Below are positions 46,601 through 58,140 of a stretch of DNA of 64,000 bases, piece by piece. The stretch spans positions 932,001-996,000 of the forward strand of contig JAJGOT010000212.1 in the NCBI GenBank assembly GCA_022457155.1. The letters run 5' to 3'. The number at the start of each line of letters is the position of its first letter. Position 1 is the stretch's first letter. The notes under the pieces are model-generated. The model worked only from the letters and a program-made list of their open reading frames with translations, searched no databases and was not told the DNA's origin. The translations under genes and the position numbers were made by a program. Source of the stretch: Cladopsammia gracilis (Eukaryota; Cnidaria; Anthozoa; Scleractinia; Dendrophylliidae).

Positions 46601-48669
46601 TCAACAGCACAGGACAAGCGTCCTCCGTAGTAAATGCCACAATGGACTTCGAAGCGATCAAAGTCCTGATTCCACTGCACGGGCAGCCTGTTGGCGAACG
46701 CCACGTGGATACGAACGTTGTCTGTCATGGCGGTCACCTCTAAGGATCCGGCCAGTTTGGGTCTGTCAACCCTCGTGGGTACAAACTCGGTATCATAAGC
46801 GTCGCAGTACATCTCAATCAGATGCAAAACGGCTGACTGCAGCTTTGAGAGGGCATCAAAAAACACTGCCTGGTCTGGAACCATTCTTTCGGGTGTATCA
46901 GCGTTGTGAAGACTCTTCAAGTTTTCAACTGAATTGATCACTTGTTTCGTTTCCAAAGTAGCTAGAGTTGCACAGACTGCTTTCACAGATTGAATAACTG
47001 GTCTGGGCTCAAAGCGTGGGTTACTTTGGCTGGTGACCTCTTCTACTAACTTAATAAGTTCATCATTAAATAATTCTAAGAGCATAGTCAGCCCATATTC
47101 AGAGACAGCCGTGCTGACGGGGCAATCAAAGAACTCCTTGTAGTTTCGCGGGACACTGTCATCTAAGTCGTCTTCTTCAGTTCTAATCAGCTGTCTGGAG
47201 ATTTGCCAACTTTCAAGGAGCACAAGTTCGACTTCGCGACCAAATTTAATGCATTCCTGGACATAACCATATTGAATCAGAACACTGTTTGCTTGGAAAT
47301 ACTCAGATCGTCCACAGACTTTGAGTACATAAACATAAGCGGAGCTCAAGCTTATTAGTTTACTGTCATCTGATAAAACACTCAATGCAAGTTCAATAAT
47401 TTTGCTGATGTGACTGTGAACATTGAAGGTAAACTTTAGCGTGTCTTGCCGTTCCTCAGTGTAGATAGCAATACATGCTTCTGTGTTGTGTGGAAATGTT
47501 TCATAATCATAAGGTATTGTAGGACTTATCACATGACCAGTGTTTGTTTGATCATCCCAGTGGAAGTTCGATCTGAGTCCAGACATCATTGCACTGAAGG
47601 CAACAGCCTCTTCATTTCTCTCTTTGGCAACATCAAATAGCCCATCTCCATAGAAAAGAAACTTAGAATTGCGATCACCTGACATTGATGGACTTGGTGA
47701 TTTTTTGTCTGGGAATGAGGAGGAGAAGGGGCGATGGGGGAGCTTAGGAGTAGGTGGACGAGGGGGAGGGACAGATTTCCTGTGAGATACAGGCTCCTTT
47801 TGTGACTTGATGGGCCCTTTGCCAGTCTCTTCAGGGGGAAGCTGCACTTTCAAAGGCCTTATTTTGCTAGAATAAGTGCTGGGCTTGTTAGTACTCTCAT
47901 TCACCTCCTCTGGAAAGACACAGTTACTTGCTGGAAACGTTTCAGAGGCAAGCATTTCCTCTCTGCTTCCTAATTCCCCTTTAAGCTTGAGGGTGATAGA
48001 ACCATAAGGATGTTCACTACTGACATTTGATGAATTGCTTGTGAAAGACTGGTTTGTACTTTGAACTCCTAGGGCAGAACGTTGACTGTTCAATGTCACA
48101 GACAGGCTGGAGGTGTAAGACTGTGAGCTGTGACTTTTTTTATACACCCCTGAGCTGTTGTGAGAAGTTGTTCCTTCATAATCCAATAACTCAGAAGGGG
48201 GCCTAAATGACTTATGATAAGAAGCAAATCCACCATGAGGAAACTGGGGGATATTATTTTGTTTTTTCACTGGGCTGCTAGGCGGCGATAACTCATCCCA
48301 CGAACGAGATGCCCTTAATTTACACTCTTGATTAAACAAACTGTCGGGACCTGACTCACTGTCTCTCGAGAATTCAACCCATTTGAATGGGTCTCCATTA
48401 ACAGGGAGACTTGCGAATCGTGTTTCCGTTTTTACAGCTTGCACATGGTGGTCAGAATATTTACTATCGTTTAGAGCATTGCTGGACGGATGGCCGTCTG
48501 ACGGACAGAAGTTTTGTGACAACGAACGTGTGCTTTCATTTCCAGAACGACTTCTCGCGGCGGCGCTGAATTCAGAAGACAAAACTGATGACCAAGATAA
48601 TTCCGAATTTATGGCCGCATTGTCTTCTTCGTCGGACGAAAAGGACATTAGGTTATCCAAATTCGCCAT
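43699..48669 (-). CDS. PIK3C2: Class II phosphatidylinositol 3-kinase (PI3K-C2), intronless
   Basis: Lipid kinase that makes PI3P and PI(3,4)P2 on endocytic membranes. It is 1656 aa, matching the animal C2-alpha/beta size of about 1630-1690. In order: a Ser/Pro-rich N-terminus with a PPPRPPTPKLP segment (about 300-310), Ras-binding domain (about 385-500), C2 (about 640-780), PIK helical domain (about 870-1060), kinase (about 1080-1340), PX (about 1395-1500, with RRFSHFHELH) and C-terminal C2 (about 1523-1645, with DPYVKLYLLPD). Catalytic features are K1098 in FKIGDDMRQD and D1210-R-H-N-D-N. The DFG position reads D1228-F-A, unusual for a PI3K. The whole gene is one open frame with no intron, unlike vertebrate genes of this class. 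ATTAAA (minus strand, about 43441-43446) is a possible poly-A signal. Alpha or beta orthology cannot be fixed by eye. Confidence 0.95.
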   Translation of the reverse strand: MANLDNLMSFSSDEEDNAAINSELSWSSVLSSEFSAAARSRSGNESTRSLSQNFCPSDGHPSSNALNDSKYSDHHVQAVKTETRFASLPVNGDPFKWVEFSRDSESGPDSLFNQECKLRASRSWDELSPPSSPVKKQNNIPQFPHGGFASYHKSFRPPSELLDYEGTTSHNSSGVYKKSHSSQSYTSSLSVTLNSQRSALGVQSTNQSFTSNSSNVSSEHPYGSITLKLKGELGSREEMLASETFPASNCVFPEEVNESTNKPSTYSSKIRPLKVQLPPEETGKGPIKSQKEPVSHRKSVPPPRPPTPKLPHRPFSSSFPDKKSPSPSMSGDRNSKFLFYGDGLFDVAKERNEEAVAFSAMMSGLRSNFHWDDQTNTGHVISPTIPYDYETFPHNTEACIAIYTEERQDTLKFTFNVHSHISKIIELALSVLSDDSKLISLSSAYVYVLKVCGRSEYFQANSVLIQYGYVQECIKFGREVELVLLESWQISRQLIRTEEDDLDDSVPRNYKEFFDCPVSTAVSEYGLTMLLELFNDELIKLVEEVTSQSNPRFEPRPVIQSVKAVCATLATLETKQVINSVENLKSLHNADTPERMVPDQAVFFDALSKLQSAVLHLIEMYCDAYDTEFVPTRVDRPKLAGSLEVTAMTDNVRIHVAFANRLPVQWNQDFDRFEVHCGIYYGGRLSCAVEVTQQRKITRHFFDQLRWDEWLQFNIQVRQLPRESRLCLTLYGIAPTSKGNTLNATRAPLGWVAVPLFDFKGVLVSGTQLLGLWPDDVANPVGSCTSNLLHPSSVILQVEFEHYLADIVFPDFESSGWLVYDETDRCEPQAKTADVYKPILEKDLFNELKPEENELLWEHRHYCKSVPKALPLILSAAPSWEHQYLPVIYSLLSSWAPLRPVDAMELLKVSFPDTRVRTTALEWMEALLDDELCDYLPQLVQALKYEIYHDSSLVRFLVRRALSSVRVMHYLFWYLKDNISDPQFGQRFQIILGGLLSICGNAQRTEFTKQDEIVSDLTQVAQLVKGAKDSSRMNVLQQELAVVAANMFTSVRLPISPSYEVKGVDLRACGYFTSNSAPLKLIFKNADPFGEDVHAMFKIGDDMRQDRLIMQLVGIMNKIWLREGIDLKMITYKCVATGVGMGMVEIVKESRTLREIHTELGLAGSFKDEPIARWIQNCNPGEESYHQAVENFTASCAGYCVATYVLGICDRHNDNIMIKRSGHLFHIDFAKILGDAQMFGSFRRDRAPFVLTSDMAFVINGGYEPSSRFQDFIDLCCKAFNVIRCHSNLFLNLLSLMLNSGISCLSQVADLKYIRDSLLPDSTEGEATAAFTRLIESSLSSWFTQVNFFIHNVAQIRDVSQLTLSKATTSKSGPAVLSFARGTYSVDSDGLVDSARVVDFQKRYNPEKYYMYVVNICRVGVQEPSFVFRRFSHFHELHTKLTEAFPDTNFPRLPSKIYIGRSQIRVVAERRRNELDDYIRHLLMMPPEIAESDLLYTFLHPLKQDNREASSFSMRLLPEEKRHRERPIGGKVKLLIRHEREALRIMVMHAKELSPRNQTSPADPYVKLYLLPDPIKATKLKTKIARKTLNPTFNETLCYSMSERKARQRHLQVTVLDHDYVGENEFLGGVLIDLSEAELKTSVAQWYTLTDIRNPR

Positions 48670-49238
48670 GTTTTACGTCATGTGAAATGCAACAAGACGA
48701 CACGACGGTATTAAATTGCTAATTAGTCAACTTTGATTTCACCGTACAACTTTCAGTAGAATAGTTTTTCCCTCTCCTTGATCCAAAATGTTATTCGCTT
48801 GCAAATTTAAAAAATGTAGCGTGTCTTTTCATTACGAAGAGCTTGTAATGGCTGTAACAATCGTAAACGGATTACCACGAAACCGGAAAACGCTGCTCAG
48901 CGTGGGAAGAGCGGCTTCGAAGTATAAAACCAAAGTTGTAGTTGTTCACTATCAATTTTACAGCGCAGAATTCCGTGCATCAGGACCTGCTTTGATGATC
49001 AATGTATCTTATGCACCATCGATCCACAGAAATGCTCAAAATAAGGCGGCGTTTTTCGATTGCAATTTCAAAACACTGAAATAGAAACATGTCAGGTTTG
49101 TTTGCTTTCAAGAGTTATGCTAGCAAATGCGCATGTTATTTCTAACAAAGCCGCTGCTCAAATATGGCTCAAAACAAACATGGCGGACAACTTGTGGTAT
49201 GGTTTATTTGATGAATTGAGGCTTTGTTTGTGCCTATA
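48670..49238. promoter_or_regulatory. Shared divergent promoter region
   Basis: This 569-bp gap separates the ATG of PI3K-C2 (minus) from the proposed ATG of the RRM gene (plus), so promoters and 5' UTRs for both must lie here unless upstream exons exist. A 98-codon plus-strand frame (48788-49084) has no motif and is not called. No TATA box is obvious. Confidence 0.5.
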
Positions 49239-52200
49239 ATGGCCACCTTTGGTTGGAGTTATAAGTCAAACGTAAGTGGAAGCAAACGGCCTTGTGAGCA
49301 ATCGAGAAAAGTGGAGGAATGGCAGAAGAACCGTCCTGATGCAAGCACGAAACCACTTCATCCGCAGTCACACACTGCAGAAACTTTGACTGCTGGGACG
49401 CCACAAAGAAGGAGAAAATGTGAGTCATAAGCCATGTGGGTTCTAATTTGTAATTTTCCCTGCTTAGTATGCTGATTAGTATGCCGATTAACTAATAAAT
49501 AACATGTTGGTGTGGTGTCCAATGGGATTTTTACCGACTAAATAGATGTAGATGTAGATTTATACCCCGGGTTCCAGAGGCTTTTCTCACGCTCCCATCA
49601 CTCTCAAATTAAATGTAAGTGGTTTCGCTCCCTTGGAAATTCGCCCCATACCAACCAAATTTACCCCTTAATTCAATCAAGGTCGCCCCCTTTGTAACGA
49701 GCTCGCCCCAATAATATTATATGTAATATTATTTATACAATACTTTATTCATTGATCGTATTTGATCGTGTTGTCATAACTTATATTCATTTGGTGGCTC
49801 AACCCGTTTGGCCCTGTACACTGTATGAGTGCAGTGTCTAACACCACGGTTAGACTTTCAGGAATTAAATGTCATGCAGACCACACAGGTGTGTGCAGGC
49901 CCGTAGGAGCTGTTTGCTTGTCCTCTCTCCTGCCTGTATTCTTCCCGCAGCTCAAAGATGCATTTTTGCAGTTGCGGTAGACACTGCAATGCATTTATAA
50001 CTGGGAAATTGCATGAAATGCACAGAGCCATCTTTAAAACCTGAAGCTTAAATTTTCTCGTCTGAAATATTCCTCATTGCTATTGAAGCGGTTGTGAGCT
50101 CGAAACGCCAGTTCTCCTTTTATACACAGCATAGGTGGATCGAAAAACTGAATAAAATTAATCTCATTGGCTATCTCATAACAATACAGACCCGTGCTGT
50201 TGAAATAACACTTGTGACTTTTTTACTTAATGAGGGTCGTGAATTACAATGTAATAACACTCAAGGAAACGTTTACTTGACATTAATATTTATAACACGA
50301 AAATTAAACCCTAAACTGGAATACTGGTGAGTTATTCATACATGTATTCTAATCAACGCATCTAAAAAAAATCACACCTCCTTTTCTTAGTACAGTCAAA
50401 CCTGTATTAAGCTGACACCCTCAGGACCCTCGTTAGTGTCCACTTAATACAGGTTCTGATACATTGCTCAATAACAGTTAATCATTAATTCTCATATCTC
50501 CATGTTTATTATACCCACACATACTGATTTCATGACATTTTAATTCATAAACCTAGGTCGCAACTGTCTGTATGGAGTTGAATTACTTTTACTTGAAATC
50601 ATGCTTTTAGGAGTAGTCAGTAATCCCACATTTTAATAAAAATGCATTCTAAAAACACTTAAAATGTCCGCTTAATACAGCTTTCGTGTAACAAAATGGC
50701 CTAACTTTGGTGTCCATGTCTGCTTAATAGAGGGGTCCACTGAATACAGCCTGGTTCAGTTTGCAGTCAATAATTTTTATGGGGACCCAACTTAATAGAG
50801 GGTGTCCGCTTAATATGGGGTCCACTTAATACAGGTTTGACTGTACAATGCAAGTGCCACTTATTGTTGTTTTAATTGAATTTGCATTTCTTTACTTGTG
50901 ACTTTCTCACTTCTTACAAACAGAAGTTCATGACTAAATTAAGGAAATGATACATGTGTATACGCTGGTCAATTTTCCTTTTACTCATGTGATTAAGATG
51001 CACGGTAGTCATGTACATGTATAAAACAAGTGGATATTGTTTCGGCACGAGTACTGCTTAGCCTTGTTTCAATTTCATTTGCATTACATGCATTACTTGC
51101 ATTACTTACTTGCACTTCTTAGTCTCCCCTCGTTTTCCCTGCTCTTCGCATGCCAAGAAGATTGTAAAGTTTTGAGCTGACCCCACAATCTTAACACCTG
51201 GAACAGGCCATCACTTCATTGTGCAAACAGAATAATAAAATTATACCACTCGTTGTCCAGTTATTCTAAGTATTACGAACAGAGAAGTTGAGGACTCGTA
51301 CATAGACTTTACTAAATAATTATGTTTATCGTAATACAGTAATACCAGAGTTAACACAAATTGCTTGCTGTTATACTGACCCGCGCCAATGACATGAACG
51401 AAAATACCATTATTTACGCACGCCCGGCTCGCTTATCGATCACGAGCGTGCTTCGGCAAATATATCATCTGTAGCGTGCGTATAAGCCAATATGTTTAAG
51501 GCCCGTCCGGTGATTGAAAGATATTAAGTCTGGAAATCCTTAAGTCTCTAGCACCTCTCAAAGAAACGAGTCGTGTTTCTTGTTGTAACTTGTGTCTGAA
51601 GCACCATTTAGCGCTCGAGGTGAAAAACAGACCTTGGTGGACAAGATGAGCTGGTGGGAAAGTCTGGAATCACTTCAGATCAGAAAAGGGGCAGCATTCT
51701 GAGTTGTGGGCCATTTCCCATCCCGTACCATGGTCGAAATGCCCGATAATCGAAGTGCTTTCAGACTTAAAATATTTTGTTCTAATTTCGTATAGGAAGT
51801 TCCCTTTTGGTTTTGCCGTAGGATTTTCCGACATGCTTTGCGACAGTGGCAGATGGGTCCGCTGTGCATGGTCGGGCACTTGAAATACAGCTTGCATGGG
51901 CAGCTTGATGTGATTTCTTGCTGGCCGGCCGAAAGATGTTTCACATTTGGAGTCTTCAATGCAACATTAAGGTTACAGTGTACCTTCGGGGGTGTCTCCA
52001 GTATAACAGCTCTAGTGTCTTAAGATTACACTTAACATACCTAAACCCAGATATCAAATTAAAGCTAAAAGAGCTGGCTATCTAAATATAGAAACATTTT
52101 GGCAATAAAGTGAATTGTCGAATTTTTTACGACATCTAAATTCGAACGTACGAATCAGCTTTAAAACGCTATAACTCAAAGCGATTATTGTATTTTGCTA

Positions 52201-55200
52201 ATTTGATTTGTTCTCGAGTTTCCGGACAAGAAGCGCTAAAAAAACGTGTCGGCGATTTCCCATATTCAATTGTAGTGAAAAGTTACAGAATATCGCACGG
52301 AAATGGCTCTTGACGAAAAAGTTTTCGAAAAATAAGAAATTTGCCGACACGTTTTTGTTGATTATATGTTAGCCTAGCTTCTGTCCAAATTTGAGGAAAA
52401 TCGAACAAATTTCCTTTGAGTTGTAGCTCTTTAAAGTGTCCCCAACAAGCGAAAAATTAACTTTGAGAAAACAGCGCTTAAAAAAACGTATCGCTTCATA
52501 AACAAACTCCGCCCACAAAAGTTATACTGTCATTTCTCCATCAATTTTCACTATTTTTCGATAATTTTTTTTTTTAATGAAAGTTCATTCTGTAAACTTT
52601 ATTTTGACGCCAAAAAAAAAAATTTTGATAAATGTTCGATCTGAAGGTACTCTGTAACCTTAAAAATTGATCTAAAAGGATTTTTTAATCGAGATACATG
52701 TTTTGATGCATATCTACCCTTAACTTATAAAACTTAGTCTTAACTGAGCATGTGTTCCTCGGTGGCCTAGTAGGTTTGGTACGGGATTTGCACTCGGAAG
52801 GCCCCGGGTTCGAGTCACACTCAGCATCCTTTTTGTTTCTTTTTTTGTTCAAACTGGACATTATGACAGTGATTTACTTTTTTTTTGCGTTCATCAAAAA
52901 TCCTTACGCTTAATTTTTAAAAAAATATCGAACCGTGTCCGTGTGAAAATGTAAGCTTACCGCAATATTGCGTTACAATAGGAGCCTTTTTTTGCATACG
53001 GTATTTCTCGAAAACAACAGTAAAAACTTCTGAACAATGTTTTGCAGCTAATTTGTAGTTCACATGCCAAAAATGGACAAATCTGAACGAGAAAAATAAA
53101 AAACGACCTCAAAAGCAACATATGTTGATTATGCCTTGAGCCCTTCAATTGTTTATAGCTCCTCAGAGTTTATTCTGCGTTTAAGTTGTTGTGTTTTCTC
53201 GGAGCTAGGCAGTATCTCCATTGTCAGAAGCATAGTGTCATTGCATCCCAGGTTTGAAATATTTGAATCTCCAGCATGATAGCTGTTTTGTAATTCTTAC
53301 AGATGCAAGTGGTTTCTTTTGTCACTCTTTTTGCCTAACATCTCCAACTGATTTACAGAGTCGACAGCAGCTCAAATTCACAGATTCGCTCGCTTTATAT
53401 ACTTTTTTGGGAGTTTCCGGATGACTAACACTGGACATGACCTTTACAACACGCGGGAATAGTTAGCTTGTTTTGATTGAGGCATATCTCTCTTCCTTGG
53501 TTCGCTTAGTAGAGGCAAAATGACACTTAACCGCCCCTCCCTCCAGTCATTTATCTGTAATCTCCCATATTCTGGGAGACACGTGACCAGCCCCAACCAG
53601 CTGAGGGTCTCTCTCTCTCGCTTTTGGGGGCAGGAAGAAGAGAGTCGACCCTGGGAACGAGGTTGCATTCATTCAGTGCATTTTTACAGAAGTGTAGCAG
53701 CTCTCCGAAACCTCTATTTTCATTGGCCTTGTAAAACACAGCTTCTATTGTTTTTAGGTCTAGAGTCCATTGTTGGGTCGTTTGTTCTATTGTTCTCCGA
53801 ACCAATGGTGTGAGACCTTAAGAGAGCTGCTACATGACCCGATTTTTAAGAGGGGTACCAGGGGCGGATCCAGGATTTTGAAATGGGGGGTGAAATTTTA
53901 AATGCAATAGAACCAAAGCCTGTTTGAGAAAAAAAAAAAAGAAGAAAGAAAGAAAGGGTCTCAGAAAAGGGGGGTGAAAATTCACCCATTTCACCCCCCC
54001 CTTGGATCCACCCTAGGGTACATACATGTATACCTAAAATGGGAGGAGGGGTTCATTCCAATAAATAAGGTTTGCAGAGAAACCAAAAGCCTTGATGGTT
54101 GATTATTACATTTATACATGACTAATATGTGCATACACTGTACAGTGTACATTTAGATTGATTTAATATTCAGTTATTTGATCTCTTTTTGTATTAATTT
54201 TTTGATTACATTTTTTATACATACTAGATGATCCAAGGGCCAAAATATTTGTTGGAAACCTTGACTGGAAAACAAAAGAAGGTATAATTATAGTGATTAA
54301 TATTTAATACTGGAGATCAAATTATATTTCATTACCACATCACCACAGCCTTTACTCAGTGACCTTTGTTACTATTGATGTGCTCCAAAGTTATCTTGTT
54401 ATACATGTGTATGCCTTACCAAACAACCCAGTAGAATTTAGTATTAATTTGTAAAAGTTTAATTGTGTCTGCAAGACTTAAGGCCCAGTATTGTCTATTA
54501 TTATTGTCACTAGCTCGATTTTGATTGGCTATAAGCACACAGCTAATTATTGCTTGCTGTTTCTGTTACGTCATACCTACAGACAATGAATTTTATATAT
54601 GTAAAAGTGACGTCATACCTACAGACAATAGTTTGTCTGCTGTGCATTGATCACTTTTTTGTGCGTGCTCTTGTCTTTACAAGTGCAGCTCAGGAATATG
54701 CATAATAAAACAATTATTGGATTCGGTTTTCGCATGATAGCGATAATTATCAAGACCTCAGTTTGTGTTATCTGCCTCAGAGTTGGGCTTCGGCAGATAA
54801 CACAAACTTTGGCCTTGATAATTATCGCTAATCATGCTCAACCTCATCCAATAATTGTTAATTATTCTTCACACACCTCTGTTATTGTTTTGGTTTGCAC
54901 AGGAGTGAGGCTTCTATTGTACAGAGGCGTGTGAAGCATAATGGACAATACTGGGTCTTTAAATACTACATTTTGTACAGTTTTTCTTAGAAAGTGATAT
55001 CTGAGGATTACAGTCAAACCTGTGTTAAAATGACACCCTCAGGGAATGCTCTAGTGTCTGCTTTATACAGGTTGTCCGCTTAAAACAGGAAATCCTATAG
55101 AAAACATATCTTCTTCAAATACCATTCCACAATGTTGCAAATTATTGTTAACTTAAGTAAGATGGCTCCATATTGTTTTTTGGCAGTGAGGCATGTGGGC

Positions 55201-58104
55201 ACGAAATTGCATGAGCATGCATTTGTTTATTGTGATGACATCATGAAAATATAGAGGTTTTCATGATATAGTTAGTATAAAACATTTAAATTGCATGCAT
55301 TCCACACAGTAAATTTCATAAAATTGGCAATTTGGTAGGAGTTTCTTGGTTCTTGATCAAAAAAAGACAATTTTTGTACATACTAACAGTAGTTTTGTTT
55401 ATTATGCAAACCCAATAAACGCAAAAAATAAAAAGTTAGTAAATGGGCTTTTAACAATAAAAACAACCATTTCAGTCAACTTTTAGGTGTCCGTGTCCGC
55501 TTAATAGAGGTGTCCATTTAATGCAGGTGGTGCTTGGGAACAACATTTTGGGACTTACATGTAAACTGTATAGAGAGGGCGAGGGGAGGGGGGTAAAATG
55601 GCATCCTCTTAATACAGGTTTTACTGTCAGTAGTCATTTTACACTGTATGTTTTTTCCAGAATAATTATATGGCCAGATGCAGGGGTCGAACTTAATTTT
55701 TTAGTCCACTAGCAAAGTGTTTCTGGTAAGATTTTTTTTTTTCTCCCAGCAAAACTAGCAAGGTCACTAGCTATTTTTTGCAGTCATTTTCCCTTTGATG
55801 ACTGAAAATATGGTAAAAATACCAAATAGTATACTGTAAATTTTGTAGTCTTCTTTGCCGGCGTTGTCTTGTTGTTTCTTTGGCAGCTAGGGGTTGTCGG
55901 GCAAGACATCATCGTCGGTCATGTTACTATAAGTAGTCTAGAGGTCGAGGGCCTCTTGAAAAAAGCTGTTATTTTAGACATCTACAACAAAAGTGGCTCA
56001 CAAAGCGAGAAATTCATTCTCTTTTGTCACGTTGCTGATTCTGACAAAATGTGTTCATGCGTGGATAAAGTGTGCACAGGTTCTGTGTAAAACCACGCTT
56101 ATTTTCTCCCGTAGATGACATTCGATGATGTCTGAACTTTTGCCACAAAATTCTCCAGGAACGTTCACTTTTTTCCTCCAACTTTTATTAGAAAGAGAAA
56201 TGCTTACTCGCAAAAGTTTGCTAGAGGATATTTTTCAGACTCCCAACTTCCAAAAACCGCTCGCATTTTGCGAGTTTGCGAGTGTTAATTTCGAGCCCTG
56301 AAATGAGTGCTGCCTAAAATTATTTTTAGTTATTGATTATTAATCCTGAGATTTTTTTGCTGATGACTGGGTGTTTGTTGTATTTTTCAGTTACCCTTGC
56401 TGAATATTTTTCCACCTTTGGGGAAATTGAAGCTGTTAAGGTAAGCACATGTTTACAGTATTGGAGTCTGTGATAATAAATTGATAGTACAATGTATACA
56501 GTCATTGCTGTATAATTTGAGTCACATGTAGTTTCATTTCTCTTGCTGTTCAAACATGGAGCAAGCCTATGTAACAGAGGTTCAGGCATTAAATATTATA
56601 CCCTGTCAATCACAAATTCTCTGCATATTATTTTTTTAAAATAGATTTGCTTCTTCTGAATAAAACAGTTTGATGAAGAATAATATCCAGTATTGTCTGT
56701 AAAGCCCAAGACAATTAATTTGAAAAAAAAATGCCAAACTCAGTTTTTATGAGACTGGTAGTTTCTTGGTTTTGCGGATGGTGTGATCACCAAATGACGT
56801 AAAACAAAAGATTCAAAAGACAGTGAATAATACCCACACCACAACACAAAAGCTAACCAACAATGCGCTTCCGCAACACCAAGAAACATCCATGAGACTT
56901 GTTTTACAAATTATGTAGTTCTTGGTGTGCTTTTAAAAAGGGGCATGGTTGATCACAGGCTACCCGAGTTGCTTTCATTCAAACCAATTTTACATGTACT
57001 TTAGCCACAAAATTTGAATGTCCATGAAATGGACTCAATAAACTACGGTATCAGGCAAACAAAATGTATTGTTAATAGTCCAAATTTTGTAAAGTTCTTT
57101 TTTATGCTTTACATGAAATATTCATCATTTAACTTATTTTATTCTACAGCTTTTGCAATCATAAACCCACAAAAATTACCCTTTGAGTTCTTCTCTTGTG
57201 CGATCATTACTGGTTTTACCGTAAATTAATTCAACAAACACCTCAAAGGGCGTGTGGCATTTCCTTTTGGAACAATAAGACTGCAATTAGAATTACATTT
57301 AGCTCTACACTGTAGGCTAGGTATAACACAACCCTGGGGGGGTGGGGGTACTCTGCAAATTTTTGGGTGGGGGTGTGCCGCTGGGACTCTGCTCTGACCC
57401 TTAATCTACACTAGACCATTTTCGCTGCATTTTGCAACCCTATTCTAGACTTATAAACACTGAAAAACCCCACCCTATTCTAGGCCTACATGTATTCCAG
57501 ATTCGCTATTTTCCAGAAACTCGTTCACTATCACAGTTTCTAGTTAACAGGGGTCAGTAAAAATGCCATACTGCCGGCCATTCCGATTTTTAAATGCCAT
57601 TTCTCAGTAAACGTTGTCTAGACTAAATTCTTCACGCAACTGATCAGTTTTGTGGAAAATGATACGCTATTCTAGACCAAAAATCTCTGATTGCTATACA
57701 CCGAATGCAAATATGGCCGTCAGGCAGTTTTTTGTTTGGCCAAGTTTTCAGAGAAATTAATGATATCACATAGACAAGTGCTGCTAAGTGCATCATCTTG
57801 CAAAGTTTGAGTGTTTTTGGTTAAATGGTTGCAAAGTTATGGCTCACTGAAATTTTTTAGCATTTGTATGAAAAAAGACATTCTAGCCTCACTAGCCTCA
57901 CTTTCATGTTTTTCCCAACATTTGATTGCCTATAACTTCTCCTAAAATAAGAATATGGCCTTGAAAATGCACACAATGACTCATTTTGACCTGATCTTTA
58001 TTGTTATCCAATTGCTTTTCTTTTCTTGAGAACCTGTCCAAACAAAAAATTGTTGGTCGGCCATATTTGCATTCGGTGTATACCCTATCCAAGACTAAAC
58101 TGCC

Positions 58105-58140
<36 letters not shown>

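Noticed and set aside
43478..46743. Several plus-strand frames of 64-111 aa within the PI3K gene
   Set aside because: They are antisense shadows of the GC-richer part of a strongly supported 1656-codon gene.
48788..49084. 98-aa plus-strand frame in the divergent promoter
   Set aside because: Sits between two clear start codons, lacks motifs and has no splice link to the RRM exon 1.
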